Below, one piece after another: positions 23,868-31,687 of a stretch of 64,000 bases of DNA. The stretch is from Acidobacteriota bacterium (GTDB lineage: Bacteria > Acidobacteriota > Vicinamibacteria > Fen-336). A program made the position numbers and the translations under genes. The stretch covers positions 56,074 through 120,073 of the forward strand of contig WYBL01000009.1 of NCBI GenBank assembly GCA_011526565.1. The letters are read 5' to 3'. Position 1 is the stretch's first letter. Every line of letters starts with the position of its first letter. Under the pieces are notes generated by a model that was not told the DNA's origin, did no database searches, and worked only from the letters and a program-made list of their open reading frames with translations.

Positions 23868-25391
23868 TCAAGGGTTTGTGGAGCCGGCCGGGCACCGGAA
23901 ATGCAGTGCTTCCGCGACGTGGGCGACGCCCGGGCGAGGGGCGCCGTCGAGATCGCCCAGGGTCCGGGCCACGCGCAACAACCGATCGTGGGCCCGGGCC
24001 GACAAGCCGAGCCGGTCGAAGGCCGCCGCCAGCAGCCGGCGCGCTGCCGGCTCCGGCTCGGGCAACTCCCGCAGGGCGGCTGCAGCCAGGTCGGCGTTGA
24101 GCCGCCCGAGGGCTCCCGGGCGACCCTGCTGGCGCGCCCGCGCGGCGGCCACCCGCTCGCGGACGGCCGCCGAGGGCTCGCCGGACGGCGCCTCCAGGTC
24201 CAGCAGGCCGAGCGCGGGCATCTCGACGTGGAGGTCGATGCGGTCGAGCAGCGGCCCCGAGAGCCGCCGCAGGTATCCGTCGGCCGCCCGGGGCGTGCAG
24301 CGGCAGGCGCGACCCGGGGTGCCCCGGCCGCCGCAAGGACAGGGGTTGGTCGCGGCCACCAGCTGGAAGCGGGCCGGCAGTTCCAGTCGCTCGCGGACGC
24401 GGGCGACGCTGACCGCCCGGTCCTCCAGCGGCTGGCGCAGGGCCTCCAGCGCGCTCCGCGGGTACTCGGCGAGCTCGTCGAGGAACAGCACGCCGAGGTG
24501 GGCGAGACTGACCTCGCCCGGCCGCGGGGGCGTGCCGCCTCCGACCAGGGCCGGCGCGCTGACCGTGTGGTGGGGCGCGCGGAACGGGCGCGTCGTCAGC
24601 AGCGAGCGCGGGCCGAGGCCGGCCGCCGAGTGGATGGCCGTCACCTCCAGCGCTTCGGCCGCGGTCAGCGGCGGCAGCAGGCCGGGCAGGCGGCGCGCGA
24701 GCATGGTCTTGCCGGAGCCGGGTGGCCCCCAGAGCAGCAGGTTGTGGCCTCCCGCGGCCGCGACCTCGAGCGCGCGGCGAGCGAGCGGCTGGCCGCGGAC
24801 GTCCGCGAGGTCGACGACCTCCGCGCTTCCGCCGTCGGCTGCCGGCGGCGGAGGCGGCGCGGGCGGCGGCGGCAGCGGGTCGCTGCGCAGCAGGGTGAAG
24901 GCCTCGGGCAGCGAGCGCAGCCCGTAGACCTCGAGGCCCGGCACGGCGGCGGCCTCCGCCGCGTTCGCCTCGGCGCAGACCACGTGCCGCAGGCCCGACT
25001 CGCGCGCCGCGAGGCACATCGGCAGCAGCCCGCCGACGGGGCGCAGGGCGCCGTCGAGCGCCAGCTCGCCGACCAGCAGGAACTCGCCCAGGCGACCTGC
25101 CTCGAGAGCGCCGTCGGCTCCGAGCAGGCCGACCGCCAGCGCCAGGTCGAACGAGGAGCCGACCTTGCGCAGGTGGGCAGGCGCGAGGTTGACCGTGATG
25201 CGCCGGTCCCACTTGAAGTCGAAGCCGCAGTTGCGCAGCGCGGGCCGGATGCGGCCCTCGCTCTCGCGCACGGCGGAGTCCGGCAGACCGAGGATGGTGA
25301 AGCCGGGGAAGCCCGCGGCGAGGTCGGCCTCGACGCGGACGAGGCGGGCGCGGACGCCCGAGAGCGCGGCGGTCAGCGAAGTGGCGAGCAA
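23868..25391 (-). CDS. comM: YifB/ComM-family AAA+ ATPase (Mg-chelatase-like)
   Basis: ComM is a hexameric helicase that promotes branch migration when single-stranded DNA integrates during natural transformation; homologues also occur outside competent species. The 507 residues comprise an N-terminal Lon-protease-like fold domain (FTILGLPDSAVRES), a poly-Pro linker (173-183) and the AAA+ core with Walker A GPPGSGKT at 222-229. A Cys-rich segment (NPCPCGGRG...CRC) follows, then the C-terminal Mg-chelatase domain. TTG 25391 is chosen because GGGGGGAGA lies six bases upstream and it gives the family N-terminus. Confidence 0.92.
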   Translation of the reverse strand: MLATSLTAALSGVRARLVRVEADLAAGFPGFTILGLPDSAVRESEGRIRPALRNCGFDFKWDRRITVNLAPAHLRKVGSSFDLALAVGLLGADGALEAGRLGEFLLVGELALDGALRPVGGLLPMCLAARESGLRHVVCAEANAAEAAAVPGLEVYGLRSLPEAFTLLRSDPLPPPPAPPPPPAADGGSAEVVDLADVRGQPLARRALEVAAAGGHNLLLWGPPGSGKTMLARRLPGLLPPLTAAEALEVTAIHSAAGLGPRSLLTTRPFRAPHHTVSAPALVGGGTPPRPGEVSLAHLGVLFLDELAEYPRSALEALRQPLEDRAVSVARVRERLELPARFQLVAATNPCPCGGRGTPGRACRCTPRAADGYLRRLSGPLLDRIDLHVEMPALGLLDLEAPSGEPSAAVRERVAAARARQQGRPGALGRLNADLAAAALRELPEPEPAARRLLAAAFDRLGLSARAHDRLLRVARTLGDLDGAPRPGVAHVAEALHFRCPAGSTNP

Positions 25392-25477
25392 GCGGTCTCC
25401 CCCCTGGCGAAAGGCGCGGGGGAGAGCCGCGACAGCACGGATCGTCGCGCGCGGGACGGCCGCGCGAGGTCCGCCGG

Positions 25478-27115
25478 CTAGTTGCGGCGGCCCGTGTAGA
25501 GGGTGAGGACCTGGCCGACCGCGAGACGGGTGCCGCGCAGGCCGTTCCAGGACTGGATCGCCTTGACCGTCGTGCCGTACTGCGAGGCGATCCCCGACAG
25601 CGTGTCGCCGCGCTTGATGCGGTAGGAGAGGCGCACCGCGTCCTCGCGGGTCTCGACGCGCGGCGCGGTCGGCCGCGGGCCGCGAGCCGCGCGGGTCGAA
25701 GCCGACCGCTGCGGCGGCTCGTACGGGACGATCAGCTCCTGGCCGATCCGCAACAGGCGCCGGACGCTGATGCCGTTGGCCGCCGCAAGGTCCGAGGCCG
25801 TCAGCCCGTACTTGCGGCCGATGGTCGACAGCGTCTGGCCGCGGGCCACCGTGTGGGTGCGGAAGCGGAGGCGCTGATCGGCCGGCAGCGCGTCGAGGCA
25901 GGTCTTCGCCACCGCGCCGTTGCCCTCCGGCACCCGCACCTCGAAGGTCCGGTTGGCCGGCGTCGCCATCCGCCGCAGCTCGGGATTGAGCTGGCGCACC
26001 GTCTCGAGCTCGGTGCCCGCGCACTCGGCGATCGTCCGCAGGTCGACGGCGCCCTCCACCGCCACCCGCTCGTAGCGCAGCGGGTCGTCGGGCGTCACCT
26101 GGAAGCCGTAGCGCTCGGGCGCCTTGGCGACGACGATCGCCGCGTGGATCAGCGGCACGTAGTTCTTGGTCTCGCGGAACAGCCCCCGGGTCTGCGCGAG
26201 CGACCAGAAGTCGCGCACGCCGTACTTCTTGAGCCCCCGCGCGACCCGCCCCTCGCCGGCGTTGTAGGCCGCCAGCGCCAGGTTCCAGTCGCCGAACTGC
26301 TCGTACAGCGCCTTCAGGTAGCGGGCCGCCGCCTCGGTGGCCTTCTTGGGGTCGGAGCGCTCGTCGACCCACCAGTCCTGCTGCAGGCCGAAGCGCTTGC
26401 CGGTCGCCGGGATGAACTGCCACACGCCGCGGGCGCGGGCCCGCGAGTAGGCGCTCGTCTTGAACGCGCTCTCGACCAGCGCCACGTAGGCGAGGTCCTG
26501 GGGGATGCCCTCGCGGGCGAACACCTCGCGGATGAACGGCAGGTAGCGCCCGCCGCGGGCCAGGGCCTCGGCGAACCAGTCGCGCAGCCGGCCCTGGTAC
26601 AGCTCGATCGAGGCCAGCACGCGGTCGTTGAGCTCGACGGGGAAGTCGTTGGTCTCCTCCGCGACGGCCGCTTCGGCCGTGCGGCGGACCTCTTCGCTGG
26701 CGCCGGCGGCGATCGGCAGGTCGCCGACCTCGTCGATCAGGGCCGGCTCGAGCCCCGTCTCGCCGAGCCCCTGGCCCTGGGCCAGCGCCTCGACCTCCGC
26801 CACGTGCACGGCCTCCAGCGTGCGCCGGTAGGACTCGGCCAGCCGCGGGTCGGAGTAGGCCCCGCCGGGTGCCTCCAGGTAGGCCTCCACCGCTGCGTCG
26901 AAGCGCTCGCGGGCGGCGTTGACGTGGCCCTGGCGCAGGCTCCCGAGGCCCTCCTGGAGCAACGCCTCGGCGCGGGCGATGCGCTCGGTGACGGCGTCGC
27001 TCACGCCGGCGGCCGGGCGCGGCACCGTGTTCGGGGCTGCGCCGCGGCCGGCCCCGCAGCCGGCGAGGGCCAGCGCAGCGACGGCGAGCCCGAGCGTCGC
27101 GAGCGGCGCCCTCAA
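25478..27115 (-). CDS. MltD-like lytic transglycosylase lipoprotein with two LysM domains
   Basis: This outer-membrane-anchored enzyme cleaves peptidoglycan between MurNAc and GlcNAc to give 1,6-anhydro products. Of its 545 residues, the lipoprotein signal ends at C20 (LAGC). A helical N-terminal region follows, then an SLT domain with catalytic Glu215 (VALVESAFKTSAYS) and the AAYNAGEGRV motif. Two LysM murein-binding domains lie at 420-464 and 498-541. TTG 27115 is preferred: it overlaps the TGA of the aldehyde dehydrogenase (TTGA), has GGAG eight bases upstream and yields a clean signal peptide. Confidence 0.92.
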   Translation of the reverse strand: MRAPLATLGLAVAALALAGCGAGRGAAPNTVPRPAAGVSDAVTERIARAEALLQEGLGSLRQGHVNAARERFDAAVEAYLEAPGGAYSDPRLAESYRRTLEAVHVAEVEALAQGQGLGETGLEPALIDEVGDLPIAAGASEEVRRTAEAAVAEETNDFPVELNDRVLASIELYQGRLRDWFAEALARGGRYLPFIREVFAREGIPQDLAYVALVESAFKTSAYSRARARGVWQFIPATGKRFGLQQDWWVDERSDPKKATEAAARYLKALYEQFGDWNLALAAYNAGEGRVARGLKKYGVRDFWSLAQTRGLFRETKNYVPLIHAAIVVAKAPERYGFQVTPDDPLRYERVAVEGAVDLRTIAECAGTELETVRQLNPELRRMATPANRTFEVRVPEGNGAVAKTCLDALPADQRLRFRTHTVARGQTLSTIGRKYGLTASDLAAANGISVRRLLRIGQELIVPYEPPQRSASTRAARGPRPTAPRVETREDAVRLSYRIKRGDTLSGIASQYGTTVKAIQSWNGLRGTRLAVGQVLTLYTGRRN

Positions 27116-28731
27116 GCCCACGGCTCCCCGTCGAGACGCAGCAGCACGCGGTGTCCGGCGGCCGCGTCCCGGGCGGCGGGTGTGACGATCGCGCGCTCCA
27201 GCAGCCGCAGCGTGCGCCCGCGCCGCAGCGCCTGCCGCACGTCGTCTTCGGCCACGAAGTCGACGGCTTCGTCGGGTTCGGGTGTCGTCGCCGGGGTGCC
27301 CGGCGTGCCGGCGGGCACGCAGACGGGGGGCGGCACGACGGACGCCGGAGCCGGCGGGCGGCCGTAGAGCGCCTGCCGCTCTTCCCGAGGCAGGCCCCAG
27401 ACCACCCGCTTCAGGTGCAGCAGGTGGAGCGGCGTCACGTTGTCGGACGTGGCGTTGCCCGCCCACGCCCCGCAGCCGAGGCTCATCGAGGGCGAAAGCG
27501 CCGTGGCATAGCCCGTGGCGCCCATCGAGGTCTGGGTGTTGACGACGACGCGGAACGCCGGCTGGGCCTCGCCGAAGCGGCGGACCGCGGCCTCGTCCTT
27601 CGCGTGGATGCCGCAGGTGTGGCCGGTTCCGCCGAAACGCAGCAACTGGCGGCAGCGCTCGATGCCCTCGTCGAGCCCGGAGACCACGTAGAAGGCGAGC
27701 ACGGGCGAGAGCTTTTCGATCGAAAGCGGGTGGTCGCGGCCGACCCCGGAGAGGCGGGCCAGCAGCACCTTCGTGCCCTCGGGCACGGTGACGCCGGCGA
27801 GCGAGGCGATGTGCGTCGCCGGCTTGCCCACGATCTTCGGGTTCGGCAGCAGGTTCGGCTGGACCACCGTGGCGGCCACCTTCGCGGCGTCCGCGTCCGA
27901 GAGCAGGTGGGCGCCGCCCTGCTGCAGGGCCGCGAGCATCGCGTCGGCGATGGGCTGGTCGCACACGACCGCCTGCTCGGACGAGCAGAGGGTGCCGAAG
28001 TCGAACGTCTTGCCGGCGACGACGTCGCGCGCGGCCTGGGCGACGTCCGCGCTGCGGTCCACGTAGACCGGCACGTTCCCGGGGCCGACGCCGTAGGCGG
28101 GCTTGCCCGAGGAGTAGGCGGCGCGCACCAGGCCGATCCCGCCCGTCGCCAGGATCACGGCGATGCCGCGGTGCTTCATCAGCTCCTGCGTGCCCTCGAG
28201 CGTCACGTCGGTCATGCAGGACAGCGCGTGCTCCGGCAGGCCGGCCCTGCGCGCGGCCTCGAGCAGCAGCGCGTGGGTCTCGAGGATGCACTTCTCGGCC
28301 GACGGGTGGGGCGAGAGCACGCAGGCGTCGCGGGCCTTGATCGAGACCAGCGCCTTGTAGATCGCCGTCGAGGTCGGGTTGGTGGAGGGGATCACGGCGG
28401 CCACCGGCCCCATCGGCTCGGCGATCTCCAGGACCCGGCGCTCGCGGTCCTCGCGCAGCACGCCGACCGTCTTCATCGGGGCGATGAAGGCGGCGACGTC
28501 CTCGCACGCGAACAGGTTCTTGCGGGTCTTGTCGGCGACGTTGCCGTAGCCCGTTTCTTCGTGGGCGAGCCGCGCGAGCCGCTCTGCCTGCGGCCGGGCC
28601 GCGGCAGCCATCGCCGCCACGATCGCGTCGACCTGCTCCTGGCTGAAGGTGGCGAGGCTCGCCTGCGCCTCGCGGGCGCGTACCGCGAGGTCTCGGGCCT
28701 GTTGCACGGAGCGCAGGTCGCGGTCGGTCAC
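27112..28731 (-). CDS. CoA-acylating aldehyde dehydrogenase with C-terminal tail
   Basis: This 539-residue aldehyde dehydrogenase resembles the EutE/PduP/SauS and AdhE N-terminal group, which convert short aldehydes to acyl-CoA with NAD+. The catalytic cysteine is C249 (GTLCSSEQ); IPSTNPTSTAIYKAL and GGTGHTCGIH are characteristic. After the catalytic domain, residues from about 450 form a Pro-rich linker and a short segment with EDDVRQALRRG and VTPAARD. Similar short pieces occur in proteins of bacterial microcompartments, but no shell gene is present here. The start is GTG 28731 with GGAGGG just upstream. Confidence 0.85.
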   Translation of the reverse strand: MTDRDLRSVQQARDLAVRAREAQASLATFSQEQVDAIVAAMAAAARPQAERLARLAHEETGYGNVADKTRKNLFACEDVAAFIAPMKTVGVLREDRERRVLEIAEPMGPVAAVIPSTNPTSTAIYKALVSIKARDACVLSPHPSAEKCILETHALLLEAARRAGLPEHALSCMTDVTLEGTQELMKHRGIAVILATGGIGLVRAAYSSGKPAYGVGPGNVPVYVDRSADVAQAARDVVAGKTFDFGTLCSSEQAVVCDQPIADAMLAALQQGGAHLLSDADAAKVAATVVQPNLLPNPKIVGKPATHIASLAGVTVPEGTKVLLARLSGVGRDHPLSIEKLSPVLAFYVVSGLDEGIERCRQLLRFGGTGHTCGIHAKDEAAVRRFGEAQPAFRVVVNTQTSMGATGYATALSPSMSLGCGAWAGNATSDNVTPLHLLHLKRVVWGLPREERQALYGRPPAPASVVPPPVCVPAGTPGTPATTPEPDEAVDFVAEDDVRQALRRGRTLRLLERAIVTPAARDAAAGHRVLLRLDGEPWA

Positions 28732-28839
28732 TCTCCCTCCGGTCCCGGGGCACTCCTCCGCCGGCCGCGCCGCGCCCGCCGGAGTCGCGGCAGTCTAGCA
28801 AAGCGCCTGCGGCGGCGTCACCGGGCCGTCGCGAACTCT

Positions 28840-28869
28840 TTGACGGATCGAGCCTTCGTCCGTTATCCT
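28840..28869 (+). promoter_or_regulatory. sigma70-type promoter
   Basis: TTGACG (28840-28845), an 18-base spacer and TATCCT (28864-28869) drive the plus-strand lipoprotein gene at 28956. The leader would be about 80 bases and contains a run of Ts and a GGGAGGAG ribosome site. The gap 28732-28955 holds this promoter and the divergent start region of the aldehyde dehydrogenase; nothing else is recognised in it. Confidence 0.65.
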
Positions 28870-28955
28870 GACCGGGTTTTTTGGCCGTGCCTGGCTTTGA
28901 CGAACCTGGCCCCGCCCCTGCGACCGCGGATGCCGGCGGGAGGAGAACAGAAAAG

Positions 28956-29918
28956 ATGAACGTGCGACGCCCTGCGGCGACCCTCGCCGTGATCGGCGCC
29001 CTCGCGGCCGTGACCGGCTGTGGCGGCCAGAAGGCGACCGAGGTGAATGCGATCGTCCCGAGCTTCGCGGTCAACCGGCCGCAGGCCCCGCTCGGCAGCG
29101 CGATCGAGGTCACCTACACCTGGACGCTCGAGCCCGGCGCCAAGAAGATCGCCGGCGACTACCGCGCCCTGGTCCACTACCTCGACTCCCACAAGGTCGT
29201 GCTGTTCACCGACGACCACACGCCGAACCCGGCCCCCGCGACGTGGGAGCCCGGCAAGACCTACTCGTACAAGCGCACCGTGTTCGTGCCGGTCTACCCC
29301 TACGTCGGCGACGTGCAGGTCGTGATGGGCCTGTACCCGGCCTCGGGCCGCGGCGAGCGCATCGCGATGAAGGGCGAGGACCTCGGCCTGCGCGAGTACA
29401 AGGTCTCGAAGATGGAGTTCCTGCCGCAGACCGAGAACATCTATCTCGTGTACAAGGAGGGCTGGCACAGCCCCGAGTCGTCGCCGCAGAACCCGGGCCT
29501 GGAGCGCACCTGGACGAAGAAGGAAGCGCTGGCCTCCTTCAAGAACCCGAAGAAGGACGTGGTCGTCTATCTCGAGGCCGACACCAACGCCAAGGCCTTC
29601 GATCAGCCGCCGGTGCTGACCGTCTCGGTGCAGGACAAGGCGGGCCTCGCGATCCCGATCGCGGACTCCGAGGTCTTCCTCAAGCGCATCCGCTTCAAGG
29701 CAGCCGACCTGGGCGACGGCGAGTGGGTCGACCTGAAGCTCGCGTTGAACCAGTCGTTCGTGCCCAAGGCGCGCGGCGTCAACAACACCGACGAGCGCGA
29801 GCTGGGCGTGATGGTCTACCACCTCTACGTCGGCGAGGCGGATCGCCTCGGCACGCTGCCCGAGGGCGGCGTCGAGGACGCCGCGCCGCTGACCCCCGCA
29901 CCCGCCGCGAAGAAGTAG
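28956..29918 (+). CDS. lipoprotein of unknown function
   Basis: This is a 320-residue lipoprotein with a clean signal and lipobox (VTGC, C22). The mature part is mainly beta-strand, with motifs such as IEVTYTWTLEPGAK, WEPGKTYSYKRTVFVP and VMVYHLYVGEADRL, and a Pro/Ala-rich C-terminus. The pattern suggests two immunoglobulin-like or jelly-roll modules in the periplasm. I do not recognise a family. ATG 28956 follows GGGAGGAG. It is a single-gene unit with its own promoter and a bidirectional terminator, convergent with the MglA-like gene. Confidence 0.75.
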   Translation: MNVRRPAATLAVIGALAAVTGCGGQKATEVNAIVPSFAVNRPQAPLGSAIEVTYTWTLEPGAKKIAGDYRALVHYLDSHKVVLFTDDHTPNPAPATWEPGKTYSYKRTVFVPVYPYVGDVQVVMGLYPASGRGERIAMKGEDLGLREYKVSKMEFLPQTENIYLVYKEGWHSPESSPQNPGLERTWTKKEALASFKNPKKDVVVYLEADTNAKAFDQPPVLTVSVQDKAGLAIPIADSEVFLKRIRFKAADLGDGEWVDLKLALNQSFVPKARGVNNTDERELGVMVYHLYVGEADRLGTLPEGGVEDAAPLTPAPAAKK

Positions 29919-29935
29919 CCGCGCGGCGCGCCGCC

Positions 29936-29974
29936 AGGGCCCGTTCTCCCCGGTTGCAGGGGAGGGCGGGCCCT
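29936..29974. terminator. hairpin between convergent genes
   Basis: AGGGCCCG (29936-29943) pairs with CGGGCCCT (29967-29974), and the inner CTCCCC/GGGGAG extends the stem. It lies exactly between two convergent genes and could end both transcripts, although the T-tract is weak. Confidence 0.6.
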
Positions 29975-29978
29975 TCGT

Positions 29979-31151
29979 CTATTCGCCCGGCTTCGCCTCG
30001 ATCGCCAGGTCGAGCTGGAGGCGGGCTCGCGGCGCCGGCGTCAGCCGGACCTCGAGCGGGGCGACCCGCTCCTCGCCGCCCGGGGTCTCGAACACCAGCT
30101 CGACCCGCACGTTCGTTGCTCGCGCCAGGACCTCGGCGGGCAGCGTCACGCTGGCGCGGCGGCGGATCTCGGTCCGCTCGGGGCCGCGCAGCACGTCGTC
30201 GAGCTGCACCTCGGGGCTGCGCCGCGGCGCGGGCGCCTTCGCCTTGCCCGCGGCGAGGCTGCGCAGCTTCTCCAGTTCGTCGTGGATGTCGAGCTGGGGC
30301 CGGGTCTGGACGACGCGCAGGTGCTTGTCGGTGTCCTCCTCGGCGAACTCCACGCCGACGTCGCCGAGCAGGTGGCCGAGCGGGTCGGCGACCGCCGGCG
30401 CGGGAGGCTGCGGCGCGCGCGCTGCCGCCGGGGGCGGCGGGGGTGGCACCGCCGCAGGGCGCGCGACCGGGACCGGCGCGACCACCGGTGTCGGCGCGAC
30501 GACCGGGGGCGGCGGAGCCGGCGCAGCAGGACGGGCGACCGCGGGCTTGCGGTCGGCCTGGGCGCGGGCGCGGATGCCGCTGATCACTTCCTTCGAGATG
30601 CCCTTGAGCGTCTCGAAGACCCCGATGCCGTGCAGCGCGGCCGCCTCGAACTTGGGGAACCGGCCCTGCGGGTTCAGGTTTCGGTCGAGCTCCTCGATCG
30701 AGAGCGTGTTGCGGATGTCGCGCTTGTTGTACTGCAGCACCAGCGGCACGTCCGTGCCGGCGGCCAGCCCGAGCTCGCGCAGGTTGGTCTCCATGTTGCT
30801 GAACGACTCGACGTTGGCGTCGAGCATGGCGACCTGCGAGTCGGCCACGAACACGATGCCGTCGACCCCTTTCAGCACCAGCTTGCGGGTGGCGTCGTAG
30901 AACACCTGGCCGGGCACCGTGTAGAGCTGGAGCCGGACCTTCATGCCGCCGATCACGCCGACGTCGAGCGGCAGCAGGTCGAAGAAGAGGGTGCGGTCGG
31001 CCTCGGTCTCGAGGCTGACCATCTCGCCGCGCGACCCAGGCGCGGTCTTCTTGTGGATGAACTGCAGGTTGGTCGTCTTCCCGCACAAGCCAGGACCGTA
31101 GTACACGATCTTGGCCGTCATCTGCATCGTGGTGTAGTTCAGGAAGACCAC
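29979..31151 (-). CDS. MglA-like small GTPase with long C-terminal extension
   Basis: Residues 1-195 are an MglA-type Ras-like GTPase, the polarity switch of gliding and pilus-driven motility in Myxococcus and relatives. The P-loop is GPGLCGKT at 19-26, and the VPGQVFY, QYNKRD and opening VVFLNYTT segments match the family. Classical MglA ends near 195. Here about 75 residues of Ala/Pro-rich linker and a further 120-residue domain follow, ending in a beta-rich segment (VRVELVFETPGGEERVAPL). GTG 31151 has no Shine-Dalgarno and lies eight bases from a good -10, suggesting leaderless expression. No mglB is in the window. Confidence 0.85.
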   Translation of the reverse strand: MVFLNYTTMQMTAKIVYYGPGLCGKTTNLQFIHKKTAPGSRGEMVSLETEADRTLFFDLLPLDVGVIGGMKVRLQLYTVPGQVFYDATRKLVLKGVDGIVFVADSQVAMLDANVESFSNMETNLRELGLAAGTDVPLVLQYNKRDIRNTLSIEELDRNLNPQGRFPKFEAAALHGIGVFETLKGISKEVISGIRARAQADRKPAVARPAAPAPPPPVVAPTPVVAPVPVARPAAVPPPPPPAAARAPQPPAPAVADPLGHLLGDVGVEFAEEDTDKHLRVVQTRPQLDIHDELEKLRSLAAGKAKAPAPRRSPEVQLDDVLRGPERTEIRRRASVTLPAEVLARATNVRVELVFETPGGEERVAPLEVRLTPAPRARLQLDLAIEAKPGE

Positions 31152-31159
31152 GGTCAGGG

Positions 31160-31190
31160 AGCATAACACCCGGGCCGCGAGCGCCGGCAA
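31160..31190 (-). promoter_or_regulatory. promoter of the MglA-like gene
   Basis: The minus strand has TTGCCG (31185-31190), a 19-base spacer and an extended -10, TGT-TATGCT (hexamer 31160-31165). Only eight bases separate the -10 from the GTG start, so the predicted transcription start falls at or next to the start codon. Confidence 0.5.
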
Positions 31191-31213
31191 GCTCGCACGG
31201 CCGGCCGCGGGCC

Positions 31214-31687
31214 TTAGAAGGTGATGCCGACGCCCAGCGAGTAGCGCTTCTCGAGCGGGAGCAGCGCGTCTTCGGGCAGCGTGTAGGAGCGGAACTCCGC
31301 GCGGGCGAAGGCGGGCCCGAGCTTCGCGCGGATGCCGAGCACCAGGGCCGACAGGCGCCCCGTGTCGGACACGTTGCGGAAGCTCTGGCGGTAGAGACCG
31401 ACGCCGAGACCGCCGTAGGGCACGATCAGGTCGAGCGGCGGCGAGATCAGCACCGAGGCAGTGAAGGCCGTCACCGACCCCGAGGGCGTGGCCGCCTCGA
31501 CCGGCAGCCGCATCGCCTCGCCCTCGAGCGTCACCAGCCCCAGCAGCCGCGCGCCGAGCGATCCGCCGTACCCCTGGCCCCAGGTCGCCTGCGGGCCGCC
31601 GGCCGCCACGAAGGCGGTCAGGTCCATCGCCGCGGCGGGGGGGGCCAGCGCCAGGGCCAGCGCCGCGGCCCGCCACGTGCGCCTCAA
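31214..31687 (-). CDS. small predicted outer-membrane beta-barrel protein
   Basis: This 157-residue exported protein has an Arg-rich, Ala/Leu-rich signal peptide ending near AAAMDL. The mature part shows alternating hydrophobic strands with glycine turns (VPYGGLGVGLYRQSF, SALVLGIRAKLGPAFARAEFRSY) and ends in phenylalanine, the usual C-terminal residue of outer-membrane barrels. TTG 31687 overlaps the TGA of the NtrC-like gene. As the last gene of the ArsA operon it may be the envelope end of that system; this is inference. Confidence 0.6.
   Translation of the reverse strand: MRRTWRAAALALALAPPAAAMDLTAFVAAGGPQATWGQGYGGSLGARLLGLVTLEGEAMRLPVEAATPSGSVTAFTASVLISPPLDLIVPYGGLGVGLYRQSFRNVSDTGRLSALVLGIRAKLGPAFARAEFRSYTLPEDALLPLEKRYSLGVGITF

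Noticed and set aside
23868..26423. Apparent fusion of a LysM transglycosylase region to ComM
   Set aside because: The upstream part is a wrong-frame reading of the lytic transglycosylase. ComM begins at TTG 25391 with a strong Shine-Dalgarno.
25478..29113. Apparent fusion of a dehydrogenase region to the lytic transglycosylase
   Set aside because: The N-terminal part is a shifted frame of the aldehyde dehydrogenase. The lipoprotein signal shows the real start at TTG 27115.
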